This document shows positions 18,196 to 26,602 of a stretch of 64,000 nt of DNA, piece after piece. The translations under genes were made by a program, and so were the position numbers. The stretch is taken from NCBI GenBank assembly GCA_002840555.1, contig PHBJ01000012.1, positions 62,001 through 126,000 on the forward strand, written 5' to 3'. The DNA is from Deltaproteobacteria bacterium HGW-Deltaproteobacteria-13 (GTDB lineage Bacteria > Desulfobacterota > Syntrophia > Syntrophales > Smithellaceae). Each line of letters begins with the position of its first letter. Position 1 is the stretch's first letter. The notes under the pieces are model-generated. The model was not told the DNA's origin and searched no databases. It was given only the letters and a program-made list of their open reading frames with translations.

Positions 18196-19071
18196 ATGGA
18201 AAGGAAACTTCCGGCTATGCAGGATCGCAACGCAAGCAGCACCGCCTTCGGCACATTATATATGCGGGCGGTGCATCAATTACTGGACGCGCAGCCTTTA
18301 GTTCTTGATGATCCTGCCGCGATCACGCTGCTGGGAGACGATGCCGCGCGGCAGATCAGGAAAAGCCATAAACACCATCGCACACTGGAGGCGCGTGCGC
18401 TACGCACGCATGTCGTCCTGCGGTCGCGCTTTACCGAAGACCGTCTGGCCGACGCGGTTGAACGGGGAATCGTACAATATGTAATCCTTGGAGCGGGCTT
18501 CGATACCTTTGCCTTCAGGCAGCCCTCCTGGGCCCGGAATTTGCAAGTTTTCGAAGTCGATCAGCCGGCAACACAGTCCCAGAAACGGACCCGGCTGGTT
18601 GACGCGGGCATGGCTATTCCTTCAAATCTGCACTTTGCTGAAATTGATTTTGAAAGCGAATCATTGCGTGACGGACTTATCCGGCATGGCGTTTCCATGA
18701 CCGCGCCGACATTCTTTTCCTGGCTGGGCGTGACCATGTATCTTCAGGAAGAAGCGATTGATGCGGTGCTCCGGACCGTCGCCGGATTTCCGGCAAAAAG
18801 CGAGATCGTCCTCACCTTCACGCAGCCTCCGGATTTATTATCGGGGAGGGAAAGCAAACTTCATTCTTTCCTTGCCAAAGCTGTTCACCAATCCGGAGAA
18901 CCTTTTGTCAGCTATTTTACCTGTGCGGCCATCGAAGAAAAATTGCATAACGCCGGATTTAAGAAAATCGCGTTTCTTTCGGATGAAGAAGCTGATCAAC
19001 GATACTTCCGCCATCGCCCCCGGGACCTCTATATTTCAAAACGCTCCGCGATAGCCTGCGCAATGCTTTAA
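18196..19071 (+). CDS. Class I SAM-dependent methyltransferase, LCMT/TIGR00027-type
   Basis: A 291-residue methyltransferase of the leucine-carboxyl-methyltransferase-like family. The SAM-binding motif GAGFDTFAFR sits at about residue 98. It is followed by FEVDQPATQSQKR (acidic loop) and FFSWLGVTMYL. Members modify small molecules or are of unknown substrate. It is more GC-rich than the preceding gene and is tail-to-tail with the YitT gene, with 6 bp between stops. Confidence 0.85.
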   Translation: MERKLPAMQDRNASSTAFGTLYMRAVHQLLDAQPLVLDDPAAITLLGDDAARQIRKSHKHHRTLEARALRTHVVLRSRFTEDRLADAVERGIVQYVILGAGFDTFAFRQPSWARNLQVFEVDQPATQSQKRTRLVDAGMAIPSNLHFAEIDFESESLRDGLIRHGVSMTAPTFFSWLGVTMYLQEEAIDAVLRTVAGFPAKSEIVLTFTQPPDLLSGRESKLHSFLAKAVHQSGEPFVSYFTCAAIEEKLHNAGFKKIAFLSDEEADQRYFRHRPRDLYISKRSAIACAML

Positions 19072-19077
19072 GACTCC

Positions 19078-19962
19078 CTACCAGTGCGGCTGGTTGCCGA
19101 TACGGTAGCCCATGACCTCTGCGGTGTCGCTGATGACAACGAAGGCATGGGGATCGATCCGGTTGATCAGTCTCTTCACGCCTGCCAGCTCGCGAAAGGC
19201 GATCACCGTGTAGATGATATCCGTAGGTTCTCCTGAATAAGCGCCCCGGCCTTTGATGACCGTCACCCCGCGATTCAATTCCTTCAGAATCCGGATGATG
19301 ATCTCTCCCTGCGATTTGGAGATGATCATCACGGATTTTCTCTGACTGAGCCCCGTGACGACAAGATCGAGAATGTGAGAGGAAACGTAGATGTAGACGA
19401 GGGTATAAAGAGCAATTTCCAGGGAAAAGAGAATCGCCGCCGCGATCAGAACGATACTGTTGAAGGCCAGCACCGTATTTCCCAGGCGGACGGAAAATCG
19501 AGTTTGGACCATGACGGAGATGATATCCGTTCCTCCGGAGGAACCGGCGGAGCGGAGGATAATGCCGTTTCCCGCGCCCATGATGATTCCCGCCAGAAGA
19601 GCGCACAGAAGCGGATCCTGGACGGGAATGGGCACGACAATCCACTCCACAGCGGCGGAAAAAATGGCGGTGCCGGCGACGCTGTAAAGAAAAAATCGCC
19701 GGCCTACGTATTTCCATCCCATTGTGAACAGGGGAACATTGAAGAGCAGATAAAGAACGCTTACCGGCAGAAAAGGGATGATGTAGTGAAAAATCAGGGC
19801 AACGCCGGTCACGCCGCCGCTGACGAATCCCCGGGGGATGAGAATCCCGTTGATCGCGACGGCGCAAATACAGCTTCCCATAATGATGAGAACGAGGTTC
19901 CAGAGAATCTGCCCCATGCTCTTCGCCGAAGCCGCCCTCCAGGATGATATGATGCTTGCCAT
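19078..19962 (-). CDS. YitT-family membrane protein with C-terminal DUF2179 domain
   Basis: YitT proteins are inner-membrane proteins of unknown transport role. About five to six hydrophobic helices (residues ~15-190) include the conserved IPRGFVSGGVTGVALI and SAGSSGGTDII motifs. A soluble ~90-residue DUF2179/GlnB-like domain (VMIISKSQGEII and TVIKGRGAYSG) follows. The ATG at 19962 was chosen over 19998 because GGTGGAG precedes it. It is divergent from the ilv leader. Confidence 0.88.
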   Translation of the reverse strand: MASIISSWRAASAKSMGQILWNLVLIIMGSCICAVAINGILIPRGFVSGGVTGVALIFHYIIPFLPVSVLYLLFNVPLFTMGWKYVGRRFFLYSVAGTAIFSAAVEWIVVPIPVQDPLLCALLAGIIMGAGNGIILRSAGSSGGTDIISVMVQTRFSVRLGNTVLAFNSIVLIAAAILFSLEIALYTLVYIYVSSHILDLVVTGLSQRKSVMIISKSQGEIIIRILKELNRGVTVIKGRGAYSGEPTDIIYTVIAFRELAGVKRLINRIDPHAFVVISDTAEVMGYRIGNQPHW

Positions 19963-20160
19963 GCTTTCTGCTCCACCGGTGGATATGAGTGACAACAATG
20001 TCTGAATTTAACAGCGATTTTGTTTTCGTGCGAAGAAGTATAAGACAAGCAACCCTTGATGTCAATGGAACGCTGATAAACAAGAGAAAACCCTGTGCTT
20101 TTCCCGGTTAACATCATTTCATTGCTATTATAATTCGAATAGCAGGATTAAAAAATATTA

Positions 20161-20189
20161 TTGACAAACTTTTTATTTTTCGTTATTAG
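20161..20189 (+). promoter_or_regulatory. Promoter of the ilv operon
   Basis: TTGACA (20161-20166) is followed by an AT-rich spacer and by TTATTA/TATTAG at 20183-20189, with 16-17 bp spacing. It lies about 33 bp upstream of the leader peptide start. The -35 is a consensus match and the -10 is weaker. Confidence 0.65.
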
Positions 20190-20221
20190 TTATCATAATC
20201 GATTCAATGGAATGAATATTT

Positions 20222-20323
20222 ATGTTTCTTAAAGTAAAAGATCGCGGCGTTATACAGATACTGACCAAAGTATTGGTCCTCGTAGTAGTCGTACTTACGG
20301 GGTCTGCCGCTCTGTATCTTTAA
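20222..20323 (+). CDS. ilvL: ilv operon leader peptide
   Basis: A 33-residue ORF just downstream of the promoter carries 8 Val, 7 Leu and 2 Ile. They are concentrated in the run VLVLVVVVL at codons 17-25. Such a run is the hallmark of attenuator leader peptides that sense charged branched-chain tRNAs. The sequence over the stop codon is complementary to the 5' arm of the downstream terminator. No strong Shine-Dalgarno is obvious; GGAATGA lies about 11-17 nt upstream. The gene symbol is by analogy with enteric ilvL; no homology is claimed. Confidence 0.8.
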   Translation: MFLKVKDRGVIQILTKVLVLVVVVLTGSAALYL

Positions 20324-20380
20324 GAAAAAAAATTAAAGATACAAGCCGCAGGCCCCTAAAGCCCGCGGCTTTGTTGTTTT
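20299..20380 (+). promoter_or_regulatory. Transcription attenuator (antiterminator and terminator) of ilvBNCD
   Basis: Segment A (20299-20324, over the end of the leader ORF) is nearly complementary to segment B (about 20333-20356): GGGG, CTGC and TGTATCTTTAA on one side, TTAAAGATACA, GCAG and CCCC on the other. B also starts the terminator: AAGCCGC (20343-20349) pairs with GCGGCTT (20365-20371), with inner GGC/GCC, and TTTGTTGTTTT follows. A ribosome stalled at the Val/Leu run leaves A free to pair with B, blocking the terminator. A ribosome at the stop codon covers A and allows termination. Confidence 0.8.
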
Positions 20381-20386
20381 AGGAGC

Positions 20387-20422
20387 AAGGCCGCTTTTTC
20401 TAAAGGAACTGGCGGCTTTTTT
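20387..20422 (+). terminator. Second hairpin with T-run in the ilv leader
   Basis: GCCGC (20390-20394) pairs with GCGGC (20412-20416), extended by A/T pairs, and is followed by TTTTTT. It could be a back-up terminator, or it could compete with the main terminator arms, since GCCGC and GCGGC are shared with the first hairpin. Confidence 0.5.
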
Positions 20423-20471
20423 AGTTTTAAGGGATTCGAATTTATAAATTAAATTTTCAGGGAGATATAAA

Positions 20472-22175
20472 ATGAAGCTGAAAGGAACACAAATACTGCT
20501 GAAGGCGCTCGAAGAAGAAAATGTTGAGATTATCTTCGGGTATCCCGGAGGAGCCGTTCTGGATATCTACGATCAGCTTTTTAAAAACAATACGAAGCAT
20601 ATTTTAGTCCGTCACGAGCAGGGCGCCGTGCATGCCGCTGACGGCTATGCCCGCGCTACCGGGAAAGTGGGCGTGTGCCTGGTGACGTCCGGTCCCGGCG
20701 CCACCAATACCGTTACCGGCATTGCCACTGCAAATATGGATTCCATTCCGCTTGTCGTTTTTACGGGACAGGTGCCCACGGGGCTTATCGGCAATGACGC
20801 TTTTCAGGAATGCGATATCACGGGCATAACCCGCCCCTGCACCAAGCATAATTTCCTGGTGCGCAGCATTGACGATCTTGCCGTGACAATTAAGGAAGCC
20901 TTTGATATCGCCCGTTCGGGACGTCCCGGCCCGGTTCTTATTGATTTGCCCAAAAATGTGATGGCGGCTCAAACGGAATATGATCCCGCCAACGTTAAAA
21001 TCAGAAATTATGAAGCTCCCTATCGACCCGCTCCCAAGAAAATGGCCAACTTACTGGAAATGCTGATGGCGGCTAAAAGCCCGCTGATTATGACCGGCGG
21101 CGGTGTTATCCTCGGGAAGGCCTCGGATCAACTGACCAGGCTTGCCCGTAAATATCAGATTCCCGTCACCGGAACGTTGATGGGGCTTGGTTCTTTTCCG
21201 GGGAGCGATCCGCTATGGATGGGAATGCTGGGAATGCACGGCACTTACTACGCGAATATGGCCATCAGCCACTGTGATTTGCTTCTGGCTATCGGTGTTA
21301 GATTTGACGACAGGGTCACCGGCACGATTGAAACATTTGCCGCCAACGCCAAGATCGTACAGATAGATGTTGACCCTTCTTCCATTAATAAAAATGTTGC
21401 TGTTGATCTGCCGATAATCGGCGATACCACCGCGGTGCTTAATGATTTGCTGAAATTCCTGGATGAACACAATTACACCTATGAAGCGGGCGAGCGGAAG
21501 GAGTGGCTGGATCAGATTGCCGAATGGAAAGAAAAAGTGCCGCTGACGTATTGCCAGAACGGCAAAGTGATCAAACCGCAGTTTGTGATTGAAACCCTGC
21601 ATAAATTGACCAAAGGCGACGTGATTATCACAACGGAAGTCGGTCAGCATCAGATGTGGACGGCGCAGTTTTTCACATTTGATAAGCCCAATACTCTTAT
21701 TACTTCCGGTGGCCTGGGAACAATGGGTTTCGGCCTGCCTGCGGCCATCGGCGTCAAATGCGCCTTCCCGGATAAACAGGTTGTGGATATTGCCGGCGAC
21801 GGCAGCATCCAGATGAATATTCAGGAACTGGCCACTGCCGCGCAATATAAAATCAATGTGAAAATAGTTCTGTTAAACAATGAATTTTTAGGTATGCCGC
21901 GCCAGTGGCAGGAATTGTTTTATGAGAAGCGCTATTCGCATACCGACATGACTTACGCCCCCGACTTTGTGAAACTGGCGGAGGCGTTTGGTGTTGTCGG
22001 CCTGCGCGCCACCAAGCCGGAGGAAGTGGAAGCTGTTTTGAAAGAAGGGCTTGCCCTTGATAAACCTGTGCTGATGGATTTCCGGGTGTCGCGGGAAGAA
22101 GGGGTTTATCCTATGGTGCATCCGGGCGATTCAATTGCCAACATGTCGTTGGGCAGCAGGGAGATGATCAACTAA
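20472..22175 (+). CDS. ilvB: Acetolactate synthase large subunit
   Basis: This is the TPP- and FAD-dependent first common enzyme of Val, Leu and Ile synthesis. The 567 residues include GYPGGAVLDIYD, the catalytic-Glu segment VRHEQGAVHAADGYAR and the TPP motif GDGSIQMNIQELATA followed by NNEFLGMPRQWQ. That last segment holds the Trp conserved in anabolic AHAS and absent from catabolic ALS. GGGAGATATAAA precedes the ATG. It is first in the attenuated ilvB-ilvN-ilvC-ilvD operon. Confidence 0.98.
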   Translation: MKLKGTQILLKALEEENVEIIFGYPGGAVLDIYDQLFKNNTKHILVRHEQGAVHAADGYARATGKVGVCLVTSGPGATNTVTGIATANMDSIPLVVFTGQVPTGLIGNDAFQECDITGITRPCTKHNFLVRSIDDLAVTIKEAFDIARSGRPGPVLIDLPKNVMAAQTEYDPANVKIRNYEAPYRPAPKKMANLLEMLMAAKSPLIMTGGGVILGKASDQLTRLARKYQIPVTGTLMGLGSFPGSDPLWMGMLGMHGTYYANMAISHCDLLLAIGVRFDDRVTGTIETFAANAKIVQIDVDPSSINKNVAVDLPIIGDTTAVLNDLLKFLDEHNYTYEAGERKEWLDQIAEWKEKVPLTYCQNGKVIKPQFVIETLHKLTKGDVIITTEVGQHQMWTAQFFTFDKPNTLITSGGLGTMGFGLPAAIGVKCAFPDKQVVDIAGDGSIQMNIQELATAAQYKINVKIVLLNNEFLGMPRQWQELFYEKRYSHTDMTYAPDFVKLAEAFGVVGLRATKPEEVEAVLKEGLALDKPVLMDFRVSREEGVYPMVHPGDSIANMSLGSREMIN

Positions 22176-22299
22176 CGACTTTGTAAAAAGTCCATATGCT
22201 GCGTTGCGCTTCATCATTCGTCACTGCGGCCTACCAAAAAGTAGGCCTCATTCCTCATGATTCGCGCGCCTTGCCTCTGGAGCTTTTTACAAAGTCGTT
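22174..22299 (+). repeat. 126-bp MITE-like element with 17-bp terminal inverted repeats
   Basis: The ends AACGACTTTGTAAAAAG (22174-22190) and CTTTTTACAAAGTCGTT (22283-22299) are perfect inverted repeats. A central hairpin GGCCTAC (22229-22235) / GTAGGCC (22241-22247) is also perfect. The element starts within the ilvB stop codon and ends 36 bp before the ilvN start. A copy of identical length sits at 28768-28893. No ORF is inside, so movement would need an enzyme encoded elsewhere. Confidence 0.8.
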
Positions 22300-22335
22300 A
22301 TGAAGCTATTAAATATAAAAAATGTGAGGGAGAAA

Positions 22336-22821
22336 ATGGAAAAAAAGGAACATATAATTTCAATACTTGTTCACAACAAGCCGGACGTGCTGGCCAGAAT
22401 TGCCGGAACGCTGGGCGGCAAGGGCTATAACATTGAAAGCCTCAGCGTGAATTCGACCATGCAATACGAAATATCCAAAATAGTTATGACGACCTTTGGC
22501 ACTCAGGAAACAGTCACGCGTATTGAAAATCAATTGCAGCGGCTGGTTGATGTAATTCAGGTTGATGATTTAACCAATGTGGAATCCATTCACCGCGAAA
22601 TGATTCTCGTCCGCCTGAATTTGACAACGGATAAAAAAGAACAGATAAAGAAAGCGGTTGACACCAATAAATGGAAAGTAATAGTGTCCGCCGATACCTA
22701 TATAATTTTGGAGATAACCGGCGATCAGTCGCAGATTGATTTTGCTTTGGCTAAACTTACGCCGCTGGGTATCGCTGATATAACAAGAACGGGAATTATA
22801 GCGTTGAATTTGGAGAACTAA
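22336..22821 (+). CDS. ilvN: Acetolactate synthase small (regulatory) subunit
   Basis: IlvN binds valine and confers feedback control on IlvB. The 161-residue protein has an N-terminal ACT domain (SILVHNKPDVLARIAGTLGGKGYNIESL, given here only to its blocks HNKPDVLARI and KGYNIESL) and the C-terminal ALS_ss domain (REMILVRLNL). The open frame begins at 22300, but the ATG at 22336 with GAGGGAG upstream gives the normal length. It is separated from ilvB by the 126-bp element. Confidence 0.95.
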   Translation: MEKKEHIISILVHNKPDVLARIAGTLGGKGYNIESLSVNSTMQYEISKIVMTTFGTQETVTRIENQLQRLVDVIQVDDLTNVESIHREMILVRLNLTTDKKEQIKKAVDTNKWKVIVSADTYIILEITGDQSQIDFALAKLTPLGIADITRTGIIALNLEN

Positions 22822-22856
22822 TAAAATTTATCAATATTTAATTATAGGGGGTTATT

Positions 22857-23915
22857 ATGGCAAAAATTAATTTTGGCGGCGTTATGGAAGACGTCATCAC
22901 ATCGAAAGAATTTTCTCTGAAAAAAGCTCAGAAGGTTTTGAAAAAAGAAGTAGTGGCCGTGTTGGGTTACGGTGTTCAGGGGCCGGCGCAGGCTATGAAT
23001 ATGAGAGATAACGGCATCAATGTCATTATCGGACAGGCCAAGGAGGACATGCGGTACTGGAAGAAAGCGATTGCCGATGGTTGGGTTCCCGGCAAAACGC
23101 TATTCCCGATTGAGGAAGCGGTTCAGCGCGGAACGATTATTCAGTATCTTGTTTCCGATGCCGCGCAGAAACTTCTCTGGCCCAAAGTTAAAGCTAATTT
23201 GAAAAAAGGCGACGCGCTTTATTTTTCGCACGGATTTTCCATTGTTTATAAAAAGCAGACCGGCGTTGTTCCTCCTCCTTTTGTCGATGTGATCATGGTC
23301 GCGCCTAAAGGTTCGGGAACATCCGTTCGCAGGAATTTTCTGGACGGCAGCGGCATCAACTCCAGCTTTGCCGTGCATCAGGATTACACCGGCCGCGCCA
23401 TGGAAAGAACAATGGCTCTGGGCATCGCCATCGGTTCCGGCTTTTTATTCCCAACTACTTTCCAGAAGGAAGTTTACAGCGATTTGACGGGAGAGCGCGG
23501 CGTTCTCATGGGCGCTCTGGCGGGAATGATGGAGGCGCAGTACAGTGAACTGCGCAAGCATGGCCACACCCCCAGCGAAGCCTTCAACGAAACGGTGGAA
23601 GAACTGACGCAGAGCCTTATTCGATTGGTCGCGGAAAACGGCATGGATTGGATGTACGCCAACTGCTCCGCTACGGCGCAGCGCGGCGCACTGGATTGGC
23701 GGCATAAGTTCCGCAAAGCGGTAGCGCCTGTTTTTGCCGACCTTTATAAATCCGTTGCGACCGGCAAGGAAACGGAAATTGTTTTGAGAGTCAACAGCGC
23801 TCCGGACTACAAAGTTAAACTGGAAAAAGAACTCAAAGTAATGCGCGATTCCGAATTGTGGCAGGCCGGAGCCGCCGTGCGCGCGTTGAGACCGGAAAAG
23901 AGAAAGAAAAAATAG
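22857..23915 (+). CDS. ilvC: Ketol-acid reductoisomerase
   Basis: The enzyme converts acetolactate and acetohydroxybutyrate to the dihydroxy acids, using NAD(P)H and Mg2+. The Rossmann motif is VLGYGVQGPAQAMNMRDNG, with a following basic-free loop. The C-terminal knotted domain carries DLTGERGVLMGALAGMMEAQ (metal Asp/Glu) and SATAQRGALDW. At 352 residues it resembles the longer variant of class I seen in yeast-like and some anaerobe sequences. AGGGGGTT lies upstream. Cofactor preference cannot be assigned with confidence. Confidence 0.95.
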   Translation: MAKINFGGVMEDVITSKEFSLKKAQKVLKKEVVAVLGYGVQGPAQAMNMRDNGINVIIGQAKEDMRYWKKAIADGWVPGKTLFPIEEAVQRGTIIQYLVSDAAQKLLWPKVKANLKKGDALYFSHGFSIVYKKQTGVVPPPFVDVIMVAPKGSGTSVRRNFLDGSGINSSFAVHQDYTGRAMERTMALGIAIGSGFLFPTTFQKEVYSDLTGERGVLMGALAGMMEAQYSELRKHGHTPSEAFNETVEELTQSLIRLVAENGMDWMYANCSATAQRGALDWRHKFRKAVAPVFADLYKSVATGKETEIVLRVNSAPDYKVKLEKELKVMRDSELWQAGAAVRALRPEKRKKK

Positions 23916-24078
23916 ACGACTCCTTAAAAAGTCCATTTTATGCCCTCTCCCCCGATGGGAGAGGGGTAGGGTGAGGGTGAACATTGGTAATTAATTTCCC
24001 CCTCCCCTTAATCCCCTCCCTCCAGGGGCGGGGAAAGTTTTTAATAAGAATATTTTTCAAACCAAGGGAGAAAAGAAA
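23916..24078. repeat. ilvC-ilvD spacer with G/C-rich palindromic repeat
   Basis: The spacer starts with ACGACTCCTTAAAAAGTCC, a remnant of the terminal repeat of the 126-bp element. Two C/G-rich inverted motifs follow: CCCTCTCCC with GGGAGAGGGG (about 23942-23966), and CCCCTCC with GGGGCGGGG (about 24007-24033). These resemble dispersed palindromic repeats common in proteobacteria. The ilvD ribosome site AAGGGAG is at the right end. Confidence 0.6.
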
Positions 24079-25740
24079 ATGAGAAGCGATCTCATGAAAA
24101 AAGGTTTTGAGCGGGCGCCGCATCGTTCACTTTTTAAAGCGATGGGCTACACGGATGAAGAAATTGCCAGGCCGATAATCGGCGTGGTCAATTCGGCCAA
24201 TGAAATTATTCCCGGACACATTCATCTGGATTTAATTACACAGGATGTCAAGGCGGGAATCCGCATGTCCGGTGGAACGCCGGTGGAATTTCCGGTCATC
24301 GGCGTTTGCGACGGCATAGCGATGGGGCATGAAGGCATGAAATATTCGCTGGCCAGCCGCGAGCTGATTGCCGATTCCATCGAGATTATGGCCAAGGCTC
24401 ATCCTTTTGACGCTCTCGTTTTCATTCCCAACTGCGATAAGATTGTTCCCGGCATGCTCATGGCCGCTCTGCGCCTGAACATCCCGGCTATTTTTATCAG
24501 CGGCGGCCCGATGCTGGCGGGAAAACTGATGGGCAAGGCCGTTGACCTCATCACTGTTTTTGAAGGCGTGGGCGCCGTCAAAGTTAAAAAGATGACCGCC
24601 TCCGCGCTCAAGCAACTGGAAGATTGCGCCTGTCCCGGCTGCGGCTCTTGCTCCGGCATGTACACGGCCAATTCCATGAACTGTGTTACGGAAGCATTAG
24701 GTCTCGGGTTGCCCGGCCATGGAACAATTCCCGCGGTGCTGGCTGCCCGTCACCGGCTGGCCAAACATGCCGGAATGAAAATAATGGATTTGCTCAAGCG
24801 CAAAATCAGACCGCGCGACATCGCTACCCTGGCCGCTTTTAAAAATGCCATCGCCGTGGACATGGCGCTTGGCTGTTCCACGAATACCGTTTTACATATT
24901 CCCGCTGTTGCCCATGAAGCGGGAATCAAGCTCGATTTAAACCTCTTCAATCACATCAGCGCCAAGACGCCCAATATCTGCAAACTGAGCCCTGCCGGAC
25001 ATCATCATATTGAAGATCTGGATTCTGCAGGAGGAATTCAGGCCGTGATGAAAGTCATCAGCACGCTCGGCGTCATTGACGAAAAGACAATAACAGTAAC
25101 CGGTAAAAATGTAGGCGCGAATTTAAAAACAGCCCGTGTTTTGAATACGGATGTCATCAGGACTCTGAAAAATGCTTATTCACAGCAGGGCGGCATCGCG
25201 GTTTTACGCGGCAATCTTGCGCCGGACGGAGCGGTCGTCAAGCAATCCGCGGTGGCAGCCGCCATGCAGAAAAACGAAGGGAAGGCCCGCGTGTTTGAAT
25301 GCGAAGATGACGCCATCGCGGCAATCCTGGGCGGCAAAATTAAAGGCGGCGACATTGTTGTTATCCGCTATGAAGGCCCGAAGGGCGGTCCGGGCATGAG
25401 AGAAATGCTCTCTCCCACATCCGCTATCGTCGGCATGGGACTGGACAAAACCGTGGCGCTTTTAACGGACGGACGTTTCAGCGGCGGCACGCAGGGCGCG
25501 GCCATCGGCCATATTTCGCCTGAAGCCGCGGAAGGCGGCCCCATCGCGCTGGTTAAGGAAGGCGACATCATTGCCATTGATATTCCAGCCAAGAAGTTGA
25601 ATCTGAAAGTAAGCAATGAAGAATTGGCGAAACGTAGAAAAGCTTTAAAGCCGTTTAAACCGAGAATTACGACGGGCTACCTGGCGAGGTATGCGAAGAT
25701 GGTGACGTCCGCATCAACGGGAGCAATCTTCAAAGATTAA
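24079..25740 (+). CDS. ilvD: Dihydroxy-acid dehydratase
   Basis: IlvD dehydrates dihydroxy acids to the 2-keto acids of the branched-chain pathway. It is an Fe-S enzyme with conserved cysteines in [10 protein letters not shown] (near residue 118) and [20 protein letters not shown] (near 190). [12 protein letters not shown] near 470 carries the active-site Ser. The 553 residues match the usual length. ATG 24079 has AAGGGAGAAAAG upstream. It is the last gene of the operon. Confidence 0.97.
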   Translation: MRSDLMKKGFERAPHRSLFKAMGYTDEEIARPIIGVVNSANEIIPGHIHLDLITQDVKAGIRMSGGTPVEFPVIGVCDGIAMGHEGMKYSLASRELIADSIEIMAKAHPFDALVFIPNCDKIVPGMLMAALRLNIPAIFISGGPMLAGKLMGKAVDLITVFEGVGAVKVKKMTASALKQLEDCACPGCGSCSGMYTANSMNCVTEALGLGLPGHGTIPAVLAARHRLAKHAGMKIMDLLKRKIRPRDIATLAAFKNAIAVDMALGCSTNTVLHIPAVAHEAGIKLDLNLFNHISAKTPNICKLSPAGHHHIEDLDSAGGIQAVMKVISTLGVIDEKTITVTGKNVGANLKTARVLNTDVIRTLKNAYSQQGGIAVLRGNLAPDGAVVKQSAVAAAMQKNEGKARVFECEDDAIAAILGGKIKGGDIVVIRYEGPKGGPGMREMLSPTSAIVGMGLDKTVALLTDGRFSGGTQGAAIGHISPEAAEGGPIALVKEGDIIAIDIPAKKLNLKVSNEELAKRRKALKPFKPRITTGYLARYAKMVTSASTGAIFKD

Positions 25741-26100
25741 TAACAAACCGGAAAAAGCTGTCATTGCCGGGCTTGACCCGGCAATCCAGTTTTATTAATT
25801 CCTGGATTCCCGCTTCCGCGGGAATGACAATCTTCTTAATGTATAAAAATTCCCCTGATCCTCATGGCTCGCGCGCCTTGCATCTGAGCATCCCGTATCA
25901 AGTACGGGATAAGCTTCTGAACAGCCCTAAAATTTGTTTGAAAAAATTTGTCATTGCCGGGCTCGACCCGGCAATCCAGGATTATATGTATTAAGTCAAG
26001 TTGAAAAACTTGTCGCCTTGATATCATCTTTGATTTGAAACCGGGATGTAAAAGGGACGTCATTGCCGGGCTGGAACTCAGGCGAATGCCTGATGACACT
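25741..26100. repeat. Gene-free 360-bp stretch with several REP-like palindromes
   Basis: Two adjacent opposed units lie at 25758-25790 (CATTGCCGGGCTTGACCCGGCAATC type) and 25799-25830 (ATTCCCGC-GCGGGAAT). A third lies at 25943-25982 and a truncated one near 26054-26085. Between them, 25855-25915 contains CGCGCGCCTTGCATCTGAG, matching the interior of the 126-bp element, and CCCGTATC/GATACGGG-type inverted bases. No coding signal is seen. The ilv operon and the STAS-like gene are convergent here, so these palindromes may act as bidirectional terminators. Confidence 0.7.
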
Positions 26101-26481
26101 TTACTCGTCATCTTTGATGCCGAGCCAGGTGAGAGCTTTTTTCTTGTCGTTGAAAAATTCGATACGGACGCCTCTGTTATAGGCGACATTCATGAAAAAT
26201 TTTGTCGTTTCGTCAGGAGCGTACCCCTGAAGGCAGATTGCCAACGACAGGCCGGGTATAGATTGTGATGCCTGCGTCCCCGATTGGAATGCTTCCATCG
26301 AACCAAGATCCCGTTTTTGGTTATGGCCTTCGGCGAGAACTTTCCTGCAGTTGTATTTTTGGCATGCGAGGGATAATTCGGCCCACAACTTATCATTGCT
26401 TTCCGGCGTTATTTCATAATCCGACGCGTGAATAATGTGGATGTACTTCCCATTGAACTCAAGAGAGAAATCGTTGCCCAT
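26101..26481 (-). CDS. Small STAS/SpoIIAA-like protein
   Basis: 126 residues with a predicted alternating beta-alpha fold: FNGKYIHIIHASDYEITPES, CQKYNCRKVLAEGHN, GLSLAICLQGYAPDE, then VRIEFFNDKKKALTWLG. This order resembles the STAS/SEC14-like single-domain proteins that are often annotated as hypothetical. GGAAGG precedes the ATG. It is convergent with ilvD across a repeat-filled spacer. The role is unknown, and the family assignment is from memory of the pattern. Confidence 0.6.
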   Translation of the reverse strand: MGNDFSLEFNGKYIHIIHASDYEITPESNDKLWAELSLACQKYNCRKVLAEGHNQKRDLGSMEAFQSGTQASQSIPGLSLAICLQGYAPDETTKFFMNVAYNRGVRIEFFNDKKKALTWLGIKDDE

Positions 26482-26602
26482 ATAAATCCTTCCATAAGAT
26501 AGTTAATATATGAACTAAGTTTCTTCAATTCTTTTAACAAAATATACCACGAGTTCCTGTTGGGGAAAAGGGATTAATTCATATAACCGGCAATCAAATG
26601 TC

